Assembly: GCA_002110485.1 (NCBI GenBank)
Contig: MOWL01000026.1
Span: forward strand, 496,001-560,000
DNA from: Emergomyces orientalis
Lineage: Eukaryota > Ascomycota > Eurotiomycetes > Onygenales > Ajellomycetaceae
Direction of reading: 5' to 3'
Length of the DNA: 64,000 nt
The first letter of the stretch is position 1. The number at the start of each line of letters is the position of its first letter. A program made the position numbers and the translations under genes. This document shows, in pieces, positions 52,406 to 64,000 of this stretch. A model generated the notes under the pieces. That model saw only the letters and a program-made list of their open reading frames with translations. It made no database searches and had not been told where the DNA came from.

Positions 52406-55207
52406 ATAGGGTAACCATGTAAATGCTGTATTTACTAGCTGCTTGCTTCGAAAGACAAGGTCAAAAAGTTTGGTCCGATCAAGTCTTAAAATTACGTAGG
52501 AGTCAGCCTAATCCGAGCATATGACTGTGAACAGGGTCTTAACATCCATTCTTTCTCATCGACCTGGGGCGTAGTCTAAGAGAGAATATGTTCCCAAGCG
52601 AAACGAAGCCTGAGGGAAGAAAAGGAACTTCGGATGAATCGGAAGTACGCAGACAGCAATGCCATGTAGATATTGAAATCTAGCAAGTCTGGTAATATGA
52701 AATATATACCAAATATAAAAGCAAAAACACAGGGATAGGATAGTGAGAGACCTTCGCACGAGATTTTCCAACATATAGAAGCTGAAACTGCAAGTCACAC
52801 CTTCATCACGGAAAGCGGCGCAGAGTTTGAATCCCAACAGAGATAAATCGTACCATAAAAAGAAGCAGAAGAGATTTCTGTGTTATGGGTCTCTAAAAGC
52901 CACAGTAACCGACAGCTCAGTTTTAGGGGTGATGGTCAGATGGCCCACTCAATCATATGCAGGATATGTGAAAAAGAAAATGAAGACCATCAAATGTTAG
53001 CCGTCATGATAGCGTTGAACAAATGTAGATCATGTCACTACGGCGGGCATTTATGCCTTGGTTCTGTAGGAACAGTTGATTCTTCCGGATGTAATCTTAG
53101 CCTCGACTTCTCGTCTTCGTGACCATGTTGAGCTGGCGTGGCGGAGATCATACCTGCGGGCTATCATACAGCTAATGGACCCCGCAAGGATGTTGGAGGG
53201 TCCATGACAGGCAAGCGTCAACGCAGTGTGCCTGTTGTTACCTCATGGATTATTCACGTTGCGCACAAGCTCATAAAACTGTGAAATCAGATGCTATAGT
53301 GGCACAATAATGGTCCAGATTGGTTTTCGAATCCTCTATTCACAAACGCCAGGGTACATAAGAAAGGGGCAGTCTCACGATTGATGACAGAAAAGATGAG
53401 AGCAAGCACGTCAAGCATCACTGTACATCTTGGAATACCAACTAACAATGACGGATTCAAAGGAAATAAAGCGATTTTGAGCGAATAAAAGGCTGGGGCA
53501 CTTATGCAGCAATATATCCGTAGCCGCAAGTCGCAGTCCCCAGTCAGCTGAATTAACCCCCCAGCATAAAGTTTCACAAGAGCAATAGTATAAAAGCTTG
53601 GGCACTGCGAGACAATGCTTCAAGCTGCGTGGAGACCGAAAGCAAGCATCATCCCCCGTCTCGAAGCCATGTTATATCACGGAAATTTCACAACCCTTCA
53701 TTTTCAAGTGCATTTTGGGACACAAGGGGTAAATGAATGGTCTGCGTGTTAAATAATATTCCCCGAAATATAAAAAACCTCAGGGCATTGGCGTACGGAG
53801 AAATTGCTGTTTTCAGTTGACGGTGCTCCACGATCAAAGCCAAAGGGGAACACAAAGGGTCTGCCTCTGTGGCATCACGCCCGCAGGAATTGGTGTAAAA
53901 GTTTGACCTGTCAAGTTTCCCGAAGGGGACATCAAAAGCCTCGGCGGCATCACAGATTGGTTCCTAAAAGCTGGCAAGTTGCGTCTCACATTTTGCAGCT
54001 GCATAAAGCGATTAGGAAAAAAGCTCAAAGACATTGTGGCGTTGACAAGTTGGCCGCTGCAGCGATCGACTTGTTGAATTGACCAGAGTATTGGGAATAA
54101 CGTCGCAGCCGTGCAGAGTTGAGCTCTCGCTCCCCAAGCCCACATACCACGACCTGCTTGAACGCTGCTTAATCTACTAGACTGTCCTAGATTGGAATTC
54201 AACTGCCAACCCGCATCGTTGGCTCAGTTCCATGGTTGTTTGTGGATGTAAGAAGCAAACAATCCATACCCCCAGTGAGCTGAGGCCACAACCGCTATCC
54301 ACATAACAATGAATGCATAGTTAGGTTGAAATGCCCGTCGCAATTTGGACCTCCATTACTAGAAGAGGAAGCTTTCCAGCCCATCTTCATTTTGACATGC
54401 AGCAGGACAACTACCCATCACTGAACACCAATCGGATAAGCATCATTCCAAGAAACACCACATTCCTTTCCAGATCTAACACAATGGCAGGAGAGATATT
54501 TTTCTCGAGTAACATACTACCTTCCACGATGTTGACACGTTTCTTCCGTGGAGGTTGAGATAGAAATTGAGATAGAAATTGAGATTCAACCGCGCGTTTG
54601 CTTCCGATATTCTTAGCATGGAGATGAAGCTAAAGTCCTAGTTAGCAGGCGAAATAATCAATAGTTTGTTTAGATGACTGACAGTTAGTTATTGCTGAAA
54701 TTCGTTGATAACTCGAATAAAAGCGTGGTACAACTCAATAATAATCATGAATAATATTGATTCCTACGGAGCACGCTGCGCCCTAGTTGGGGTTTTTTCT
54801 TCTTTTTTTTCTTTTTCTTTTTGAATAGAGCTCATTTGAGTGATGGACAAGGTGCCCTTGTTGAACACGGGTAGAAAATAAACCCTGATCCCAGCAGAAG
54901 AGAAAATCCACGTCATGTTTATCTGGAATATATATATATACAATAGTTACTTTATTTTGTTACTTTCTATTGAACATTGCGTTAGTGTGTGTATCCTTGA
55001 TGAGATTGGTCTGGGATTGACATGGTTTCTCACTAGGTTCAACCTTTTCCTAACCACATTCAATTAGAAGCTGTTGGCGCCATTTGTCCACCTCCAGATC
55101 TGTGAAGGCCCATAGCAGAGGACGGCTAATAATAGTCGAGCAAAAAATACGAACCCAGAAAAGAGATCTCCATACGTTCTGTCCTTTCAATTTAATCCTG
55201 TACTCCG

Positions 55208-55223
55208 TACTCCGTACGGAGTA
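55208..55223. other. Perfect palindrome within a TACTCCGTAC-type repeat
   Basis: TACTCCGTACGGAGTA is its own reverse complement and is preceded by a second overlapping TACTCCGTAC copy. Related TACGGAG/CTCCGTA words occur singly elsewhere in the window, for example near 25876, 55632, 60756 and 61423. Confidence 0.85.
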
Positions 55224-55547
55224 GTCCGTACAGGAGGAGAGTTCATGCCCTCAGCCCCCTTTTCTCGCCCTAGCCGCTCGCCCGACACGAGAACCATGTC
55301 AAGCTCGCCTGTCCCCGCCCCTCTTGCTTCCTGCGGCTGAGCCATTCATATGCATGGCCAACAAACGTACAAAATCTTTCTTGGGGGTGGAATTCGTATC
55401 CACCCGCCTCCCTGGCCCAACAGGCTGATGATTGGTGTCAAATTTTTGGTAGTCTATAATATCAACCCTAGCGAAGTGATGTGCGTAAAAAGAAGAAGAG
55501 AGAATACCATAGAAAATTAATTGGAATTCAAAAACATTTGGCTTTGG

Positions 55548-55578
55548 CATTCATTCTCATTCTCATTCTCATTCTCAT
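55548..55578. repeat. CATTCT hexamer tandem repeat
   Basis: Four to five tandem copies of the six-base unit CATTCT lie in non-coding DNA about 630 bases beyond the 3' end of the S41 peptidase gene. Confidence 0.85.
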
Positions 55579-56206
55579 CTCTCTACTTCGTACTCTAGGA
55601 GGTAAGTACATGCAATCATATACATGATTTACTCCGTGTACAAAAGACAATAATGTGGAGAGGAGACATTAGAAGTGCTCGAGCAGGTGGAGAAAATAAT
55701 GGGGGTGGTGAGCAAACAAAAGAGCGAATGCCCCCTCATTTATCTTTGATTGGTACTCACTCATGCATATATACACTCGCTTCCTGTTTTTTGTTTCCTG
55801 GCTGCGCAACTTGCAAAAGGGGAATTGAAATATTATAATATTTCTTGCTTCTATTATAAGAGGGCCGGGGTATATGGATGTAAAGCAATAAATGTCGAAT
55901 ACGAATAGTAAAGTTAAATAAAGTCAATATGCATAAACAAAAAGCCAGCGCCTTGACAGACCAGGGTTAGATACAGGAATATAATATATACGGAACACAA
56001 AGTATCCTCTATAATTCTCGAGTAATAAAAAGTGTTCGCACAAAATCAGTTTCAAAAAGGGAAGAAGAAAAGGGCAAGATATTACTCCAGGAGTTGGCGA
56101 ACAGAAGTTGTGGCGAGGCTGTGATACTGACGATGCCGTATATTACACGAAAAGACGGAGACAAGGCAACGCGGAGGCGCCATGAAATTAGCTATACAGC
56201 AACTGA

Positions 56207-58594
56207 TCAACGCGGCGAGGTTGATACCCTGGGGCCTGTTGAGAACGGACGGAAGAGACGGCCGTCGTCCTTGTTTTTCGAAGGATCCGGGGTCGATCCA
56301 GGAATGCATGCTCCTCCCCGGAACGCTCTGTCGGCGGCAGCAGCCCACAGCTTGGTCATATCATGGATCATATCACGCGTCTGCCAGATGCGGCAGCCAG
56401 CGGCCTGGTATACGAACTGGAGAGGAGTCCGCTTCTTGTCTTTGGGATCAACTGCATTGCGGTAATTTACGCGAGCACCCAGGCCATCCCTGACAGTTCG
56501 GGCCAAGATATATTTCCCGACCCGGTAGATTTCACCCAAATCAGTACTCGCCCATTTGCGCTTCTCCTGGGGGGAGGCATAGAGGTCGAAAACCATGGAA
56601 ATTGTCTCGTAGATTCGCTGGTAGGTGAGGACTTGAGCGCCTTTAACACCACCAACAGCTTGCATAGGTCCTTCACGGGGACGTCCGCCAATAGCAATGG
56701 TTCTAACGCCAGCCTTCTGCATCAGGTTGGCGAATAGGGCGCAAGTAGATCCACAAGTGCCATCGGTGAGGACGACGATGTCATCCGTTTCGAAAACTGC
56801 ATTGCGCGCTTTGGCACCTGGTAGATAACCAGTTACGACGATTCCGCCAGATCCCCTTCGGCTAGTGTCTTCGTTGTACAAGTCCCAACGTGCTGGATGG
56901 CTGAACTTGAATCCACCATCCACTTCATCCGGGCCATAGAAATCATCCCAGCTGTCGAACTTCTTGTTCTCCATATCAACATAAGAATCAAGGTCGTAAA
57001 TGCCATCCCTCTCGTTCTTGTCGCCGGGAGTCTCTTTCCCGTCGAGGAGCATAGCGCTGACCTTTGTTCCAATGATGTCAAGCTGTTCGTGAGCGCGGAT
57101 ATTAAATGCATCGTCTACCTTACCGGTTGGAACGAGCTGAAAATAACGTCAGTTTATAAAATCTAGAACACATCCCAAACGCTAGCATTATTGCTACATA
57201 CCTGTTTGAACATATCATAGCCTAGTAGAATAGTTCCACCTCCATTACCAGTAACGTCAACAATCAGCTTCTTCTTTCCGGCCTTCTTGCATTCGGACAA
57301 AAATTTTTCAATGGTATCCTGGAATGCAATGCTTCCCTTTGAACCGGCTCCTTCGAAAGAGGTGGCAGACAGGACAGCGACGTCGCCGTGGTCGCCATCA
57401 AGGAAGTACCCTGCAAGATCTCCACCCGCCTTATCGATAAATGCCTCAGGATAAAGGGGTCGCGGGTTTTTGCTATCACGAGGCGCTACTTCCGGGGTGA
57501 TCGGGGCGGCTTCCAGAACATCATCTCTCTTCGATTTCTTGAAATCCAAACCAAGTTTAGAGCTGCAGAATTTCTCGTAGAAGGTCTCTCCATCCACAAC
57601 ATCAGTAAACGGAGAGGTAAATGATGCCCTGTTCTCATACTCGGTGACGGTGCCATTGTCGAATTTGAAGGTGGTAGAGGGTCCGGTGTAGACGCCAGAT
57701 TGGGCAAAGAAACCACCGAATCCTCCGTTGCTATCGGAAGGGATGGACCAGAAAAGATCATTGTAGAGTGCATCTGGGTCTTGAGTTGAGCCGTGGTAGG
57801 ACAGCTCTCTCAGCCATTCAGTAGCATCTTTGCCGTCAATCTCTATAATCGGAGAAGGAGTAACTTTGGGATCAGTAGTGTTGAGGTCATCTAGATTGAC
57901 GTATCAGTATCAAATATTCCACGTATTGTGAATAAACTATGTATGGCTTGACTCACTGAAAGAATATATTTTCGGGAGACTCTTTCCATCGCTTGAGACT
58001 GAGACAAGTGGCCCAGCCCTACTACGGCGGAATCGGAAAACGCTGGCGGCATCGAGCTGCAAGTTGAAGTGTCCATCATGTGTCGTCCTTGCCAGAGCAG
58101 AGAGGTCACTCTGGAAATCATATTCATTCTTGTATTCACCCTTAGAAACGCGTTTACGGATCTTTGCCAGCTCGCCAACTAGGTCTGATGCCGGCAGCAA
58201 ATAGCCAGACGGAGGATCCTTCAAGTAGTCTATTGTGCTCTGCCATTTCCAAAACGAAGTCAGGCCATCGACTAATCGGAGAGCGTCACCCCTATTGATG
58301 GGGACGGAAACCAAGCAGTCATGGGCGAGTTTTGCTGATACGAAAAATGGACCTAACAAATGGCACAACAATCAGTAAACAATTGGCCAGGAAGGGCAAA
58401 CAGGATAGCGTAGAGGGAGGTTGCCTACCTTCTGAATCCTCAGCGAACTGTTTGTCATATGCATCGGCCACCTGTTTGCAAGGCTCGGTTGCCCGTTTCT
58501 CTAACGTGTTTGCATCGGAAGAAGGATGGCCAAATCCTACGGAAGCAACTGCTAATATGGATAGAGACGTGAGAATACGCCCCAGACCTCCCAT
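56207..58594 (-). CDS. Secreted S41 family peptidase
   Basis: Exons are complement of 58429-58594, 57957-58352, 57202-57890 and 56207-57136, giving 726 residues with GT..AG introns of 76, 66 and 65 bases. The N-terminus (MGGLGRILTSLSILAVASVG) is a signal peptide, followed by a dibasic KR site at about 33-34. The first half includes THDGHFNLQLDAASVF, seen in fungal S41-like proteins. The catalytic half has GKKKLIVDVTGNGGGTILLG, then LTDGTCGSTCALFANLMQKA with the likely nucleophile S547, then GGRPREGPMQAVGG. S41 enzymes (tail-specific/C-terminal processing proteases) use a Ser/Lys dyad; I could not place the lysine with certainty. No PDZ domain is obvious. Two cysteines flank the nucleophile (TCGSTC), which would suit a disulphide in an extracellular protein. 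Related fungal proteins occur both in secretomes and in peptide-product clusters, but no such cluster surrounds this gene. Confidence 0.9.
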
Positions 58595-61500
58595 TCTGAA
58601 ATCGAGGAGGAAAGTTCAAGTATTATTATGTTTAGGCGCTGTAGAAGGCAACAAGAAAACAAGAAAACGAGAGGAATAAAACAGCAGACAATAAATAAAG
58701 AGAAAAGACGAAACTATATAGCACTTATTGAAATTGACAAAAGGGAAATCTTCTCGAAACGAAAGAATACCCTGAGATACAGGACAGGGGAGAAGGGATG
58801 GGAGCAGGGGAGGGGAGGGGAGGGGGAGGATAAAAAGGAATCATCAGAACAAAGAACAGATGCCTCAGCTCATATATATCGGAGCCGAAACGCGATATGC
58901 GGATTGAAGCTCCACAAATTGCAATGAAGCAAGAGGACGAGGAGAAAGAACAGTCAAAGCCCACACGCTGGCCGCTGGCGCCTCCGAAAATTAACCTCCA
59001 TCCATGCCACAGCCCTCCGATTTCCTGGCCAGGGATATTAGATCAGCTTCAAGAATCACTCATTAGAGGGTGGCCGCCACGAAGGAAGCAGGCTAATGGA
59101 CAGGGGTGTACGCCAAACAGCGCATGATGTGAACAGCCTCCTCCGATTTCCAGAGCGTAACAGACTAGCTCTAAAAATTAAAACGAATGGCTTGCGAACA
59201 GTAGAGAAGCTAAGGAACTTTGAAATGCAATGATGAGGGGCGCCACCTCGTGAATGAAACGTCGTTACAGGCCCCTACCCTCATGGTTGGAGCAGCAGGG
59301 TAGGACTCCACAGGAGTGGAGGCATCGCCTGCCAGCACTCCATGACGGCGTGTGGACTGGCACGGTAGCGACTTTTTAGATGATTTAAAAATAGGAACAT
59401 GGACCACCAGCCTTGTGGCGTCAGTTACGGCTCCATCCAGAGGTCTGCCTGTTCCCATTTGTCATGAACAATAGTTAATCAGGACTCATCAGAATACTTC
59501 GCCGGCTCAAAGAAAATACCAAGTGCGAGAGGAGAATAAGAGGAGCATCGGGATCAGGGTACGATTATTGGAGCGAGAGTTGATGTGTGCGGCTCTGGAG
59601 AATGTTTGTTTTTTTTTGGTTGAACCCGCCCTGGCCCGGGATGAGTTAAACTTTTTACATCGCTTAGCGCGCCCCCTGAATATCCGCAACACGTGACTAC
59701 AAGACGATGGGCGTGGAAAATATAATTCATTACATACAGATTACCTGCAAGCCTGGCCCCGAGAGGCCGAAAATTAGCATCACCGAATGTCTTGACAAGG
59801 CCGGGGCTTAACCCCAGGCACCAATTGATCCGACATTACTGCTTGTCGAAAGGTGTAAACAATACGTGCCCTCAGGCAGATACTCTCCAGCGCTCTCTTG
59901 ATATTTCCTATGTCCTTGTGGCCTTTTGTATAGAATTGGCTCTGCTTGTCTTTGCCAGTGGAAAATTCAGTTCTCTTACTGTGCTGGTAGAGACCAAATC
60001 CCCAATTCCCTGAACATTTTCTTTGTAAAACGGGTGTTTTTTGGCGGCTTTTTTTTATTTTTGCGTCTTTAGAGTAGTAAATGTATAAAGTATCTGGCGC
60101 AATACTGAACCCCTGGCTGACACAACCGCGTATTAAGCGATAATAATAATTATCGTAATAATTATGAATTGATATTAATTCCATCCAAGAGGCATAACAG
60201 GGGAGGAACGGGGCTACTGCCAGGGTGATGCCTGTAAGGGCTTGATAAGTCCACCATTGCTAAAATCAAGGATGCATGATGTATGCACACAGCGCTCTGA
60301 CGTATAAACATGGAAAAAAAGAGAAAAATACAAGCAGATAGATATAAAATCCCCTTTGCTTCACTCCCTACCCAGATACCACTGAATAAATATAGAGCTA
60401 TGCTGCTTTCAGAGAGTAACCCCTAGTTATATTGCAGCTTAACATATTGATGAGTGCTCTGGCTGTCTACAAGATCTCAATTCTCACAGTCAGATCTCTG
60501 GAATAGAGAGAGCTTTCATTGAAAAGCTTTACCTGTGAGAGATTCAAACTGATGCCCATTCTTGGATGTAATGTTGTGTATACACCATGCCTCTAAATTT
60601 TAACAGTGGTGCAATCATCAGCCAGTTGACTATAGATTTCTATAGGGTACAACCATCCAGTACGCCGGAGCTACCAGGGATGCGATGATTGTTACTTGGC
60701 TCAGCTCCACTCCGTTTGGATTCCCACATATTGGCCCAATACGAAACACGCAGAGTACGGAGAACAGAGGATTGAGTTGGTTTGATGATGGGTAAAAAAT
60801 AGCAGAAATCGAAATTTCGTCGGGAAAAGCTCCATGGCTTTTCTGCTTATCGGCCACTTGATTGTCGATGCATCGGACAACATCCCCAAAAAAGCAGAGA
60901 AGCGGTACTCAGCAAACACCCCTTTCGCTTCTGCGTTTAAAGCGGGGCAGGATATGTTGACTCTCGCGTTCTCCTAGTGCTGTTCATCATGAGAAGCACC
61001 GCGCTATCTTGTATATCGCAATTTTCCTTTGCCTACCCGTTGATCCCATCCTGACATCAATAACCAATCGATGGTGATGTTGTATGTTTGAATTCCTGTC
61101 TATAGGTACAGATTACGTATTGACTAAGTGTTTATGGGATGTTTATGCATATGCAGAAGCGGCGCCCCTTGGGAAATTCCATGTGCATGCGAAACCCCTC
61201 AGCCGAGCAAACCGGGCTAGCGAAAGCTCCATCTTGCCGCCAGTGAGTTAGCAACCTAGATAGTTGGTGGATTGATGTACGGCAGTCCGGATTTTCGTTT
61301 TAACGCGGTTATAGGACGGTTGAACATCAGCAGAAAGGGGAATCTGATCGTGGCTGGAGCAAACACGCGATCTCGAACAGAAACATGCAAGGAGTATCTA
61401 ATACCTCTGTAAATCACCAGCATACGGAGTAGTGTTTTTGATAGAATGTTAGAATTGAGGATACTGATTCTCTATAAAGATTCAATTACCGCGCTCCTAC

Positions 61501-63807
61501 TTTTAACACACACACGCATACATATATATATAGAATGCTAATGTCGTGAAAACAGCATCAATGCGAGACTTTCTTCTAGGTGCCATGGAGCTTGATGGAC
61601 ATCCAGGTCCAACCGCAACCTTTTGACTGTCCCCAATTTCTTAACACCTTCAGTGAAACAACCCGAATACCTGAAAATGAAGAGATTTTCCCGTCAACCC
61701 ATCCATCTTTCAATGGTACTCTTCGGATCTCTTCATAATTAATAGTTACAGCTCCAGCAGAAGCGGGCACATCCACAGAAGCAGCATACAGTATGGTGCA
61801 TATATGCAATTTCAGGGAGGGAGAACAGACAACCTAAGGCCCCATAACAATAGCAAAGATGATACCACCCCAGCGGCGATCAGTTACCCGCAGGTATGAA
61901 TGATCTCATCCCTCCTGGCCTATCCTCATTTTAATACCCACAGGCCCATTATTCTTTGCTGGCTAGCAATACCAGACTAAAACCCCAACGCCTGACACTG
62001 CGGCCCTGAGCGGCCAAACGAAAACCCAAAACGATGCAAATGTCAAACAAATAATGATAAAGTCATGGCATGCACGCTGGGTACGGGTGCATCCCTGGCT
62101 GTTTGAGACAACAGGAGCGTGTCCGGTTTTTTTTTCTGATTCGAGACCCTCAACGCATTTGTCCAAAGAATTAAAGCTTGACACTCGATTTTCTGCCGTA
62201 AAAAGTATAAGTTAGTTGCATGATTTCCACACACGCATAGAACAGATAGAAGTGGGGATAGTGGGGAGCCATCAAGGCTGTGTGCTGGCTGGGAAGTTTC
62301 TTCTGTTTTTAGATACGATGTGGGCTTTTCGTGCTATGCTGTGCCATGCCATGCCAAGCTTTTTGTTTTTGCCTCCTCTTATTTTTTCTTGTCCAACGTT
62401 CTTTGATAAAATCACGATGGGTGGGTGTGTTTCAATTTCAACCATCGCGAAAGCCAACATAATCGATTGAAAGACTCTTGCCGGGTGAAGAAGTTATTAA
62501 TAAGTCACCTCTGATATTCATCCACATTATTGATTCAGCTGAAAGTTCAAATTTCTAGACTAACCCACAAACGAAACAAAATAAAAGCGTCGCGCATAAA
62601 TATGCATTTATCACTCATATGATATCAGCCTCCTAGTTGCTCACCCATTCCGGAGGGTGGAAATACACTTTAAGAGCAATGAAACGTCAACAGATCAATA
62701 AGACGTCGATGACGAAAGAAGAGGAACGAGAAGAAAGGTTGCCAGAAACCATATTCTCCACAGTGAATCCAGCTGATATGACTCCTGCCCTCATTTCTCC
62801 AGCCTAAACACAGCTTGCCCTACAGATAGCCAGACAACTTGAAGCTTTTCATGTCCTTTTAATATCCTTCTTTGTGCCATTAGTTTTTCTCCGCCGATAG
62901 CTTGATTGGCCAAAGAAAAATCGACGAACCCGGAGTAGACCCTTTGAGGCTCAATATTGTAGCCATCAGTGGCTTCCAAAGAAGTTTAGTAGTGGCCTAG
63001 AATGCGCGATGGAAGAGCCTCGCCTACCTTTCGTAAGCACTGCCCACTTCAGTATAAAACTACTTGTGTGATATTCACTGCGCAGTTTAGCTGGTGCGGC
63101 TGAATGGAGGCACACTACGGGGAACAGTGGCCTTTTTTTCTTTTTCTGGGTTCGTGTGGCATGTGCGAAGTGCGGGGGGAGTGTTTTATGCGAGAAGAGA
63201 AGTAATGAAAGAATACAAGTCCAATTTATGTATATATATATATGTGTCAGTCGATTGTTATAGGAATAAAAGAAAATGGGGTGGACAAAAGGGCGTACGC
63301 AGTAAATCAAAAGGAAACGAAAAACGAAATATGCGCGAGGTGCGAAATTGGTAGTGAGGCAAAAGGAAGATGAAATGAAACCAAATAAATGGGATGGAAA
63401 GGGAGGCGGGAATGGGAAAAGCGGGAAAGAAAGGGCTATGCAACACGCCAATAGATACACAAAAAGGAGAAGCTTCTAAATAATGCAACCCAACAACGCC
63501 CTGTAAAATGCAATGGTAGTAATAGTAGTTGTAGTAGCAGTATTGTAGGAAAGAAAAGAAAAGGGACAACGAAGAGGGTGTAAACCAGAAAATGCCTTAA
63601 TTACAAATGGGCCAAGTAAAGTATTTGAGGGAACACATTGTACGAAATTTCGGGAATCCGAGAGCTCGGTGACAAATGTAAAAAAGAGGAAAGAGGAAGT
63701 AGGAAAGGGAGAAAAGGTAGTTTATAAAAAAAAAAACGTAAAAATGAATGTTAGTTGTCCCATGGTATGATGAGTTGGGCACAGGGGGTGGTGATACAGT
63801 CGAACAA
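58595..63807. other. Gene-poor spacer after the S41 gene start
   Basis: The first part is the S41 promoter, with a GA-rich stretch near 58790-58835. No recognised gene occurs in the remaining 5 kb. The frame 62791-62979 (minus, 62 residues) begins after a possible acceptor and could be a last exon or a remnant, but it has no motif I know. Sequence near 63230-63245 is a TA repeat. Confidence 0.4.
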
Positions 63808-64000
63808 TTAGTTGCTAGAGGTGGCGCCGCCTGTTAGTATTAAGGATTAAATACAAGAAGAAAACGAATGGAGAACATACTATATTTCCAAAGGAGATAT
63901 CTGATCGAGCGTGTATAACCAGTTTCCTCCTTGTTCTTCTCGTTCCAGCCTGTGACATAAACCCAATTGTCAGTTCGCACGTTTCCCAAGTGTATCGTGA
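63808..64000 (-). CDS. 3' end of an unrecognised gene, cut by the window edge
   Basis: The minus strand shows a spliced C-terminus: the last exon, 63808-63830, ends in a TAA stop, joined by an intron (63831-63880, GTATGT..CTAACAG with a textbook branch site) to coding sequence from 63881 upward. The encoded end reads GWNEKNKEETGYTRSIRYLL, then WKYSGATSSN. Upstream of 63950 either the exon continues in frame (NVRTDNWVYVT) or another intron ends at TCACAG, preceded by a GAACTGAC branch-like site. I do not recognise the family. The gene continues beyond position 64000, so function cannot be judged. Confidence 0.5.

Larger units (their letters stand above)
52406..56206. other. Upstream region of the White Collar gene and spacer
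   Basis: No gene is supported. Frames such as 53834-54202 (minus) and 53804-54082 (plus) overlap and lack known motifs. Landmarks are a T-rich run near 54793-54820, the 16-base palindrome at 55208-55223 and a CATTCT hexamer repeat near 55548-55578. Large intergenic upstream regions are usual for developmental and light-response regulators, so control sites for the White Collar gene are probably here, but I could not pick out a specific one. Confidence 0.4.

Noticed and set aside
53804..54202. Open frames on both strands of 92 and 122 codons
   Set aside because: No conserved motif was seen on either strand, and the two are largely the reverse of each other.
59780..60184. Minus-strand frame of 134 codons in the right-hand spacer
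   Set aside because: I considered a transposon-derived remnant, but no reverse transcriptase, integrase or transposase motif is visible.

Overview
The window looks like nuclear chromosomal DNA from a filamentous ascomycete, most likely a eurotiomycete. An Onygenales-type genome is my guess, because the gene families match but nothing here pins a genus. The reasons are short GT..AG introns with CTAAC/CTGAC-type branch sites, monocistronic genes on both strands, an ApsB/Mto1-type microtubule organiser, a White Collar-1 photoreceptor, a Zn2Cys6 regulator, and long AT-leaning spacers with homopolymers and decayed genes. No rRNA, tRNA or CRISPR was found.

Layout: an UNC-50/Gmh1 family Golgi membrane protein (331-1847, minus, four exons); a 4 kb spacer full of simple repeats; an EFA6/Syt1-like Sec7-PH Arf exchange factor (5818-10892, plus); a decayed AIM9/APH-type phosphotransferase gene (about 11930-13430, minus); ApsB (14135-20068, plus); a 321 bp AT-rich element with terminal inverted repeats (20656-20976) inside a 7.7 kb gene-poor spacer; a Zn2Cys6 regulator with a polyglutamine tract (27823-29190, plus); an aldose 1-epimerase (32414-33594, plus); a small Cys-rich reading frame (35496-35735); a decayed fungal HNH nuclease-domain gene (about 37281-38117, plus); quinolinate phosphoribosyltransferase (42197-43811, plus); a Ras-like GTPase (44993-46617, minus); a White Collar-1-type LOV/PAS/GATA protein (49278-52405, minus); a secreted S41 family peptidase (56207-58594, minus); and the 3' end of an unrecognised gene at the right edge (63808-64000, minus).

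The intact genes are core cellular functions: Golgi/Arf trafficking, microtubule nucleation, NAD synthesis, sugar epimerisation, Ras signalling and light sensing. They do not form a pathway cluster. The spacers hold at least two pseudogenes of families that are often multicopy in fungi, plus one MITE-like element, which suggests islands of gene turnover between conserved genes. I did not find a convincing new multi-gene system. The most interesting single points are the Asn-to-Asp change beside the photoactive cysteine in the LOV domain, the Ras-like protein with a long tail and a non-canonical C-terminus, the inverted-repeat element, and a cluster of perfect palindromes upstream of the quinolinate phosphoribosyltransferase gene.

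Exon boundaries were worked out by hand from splice signals, reading frame and remembered family conservation. No alignment or database search was run.
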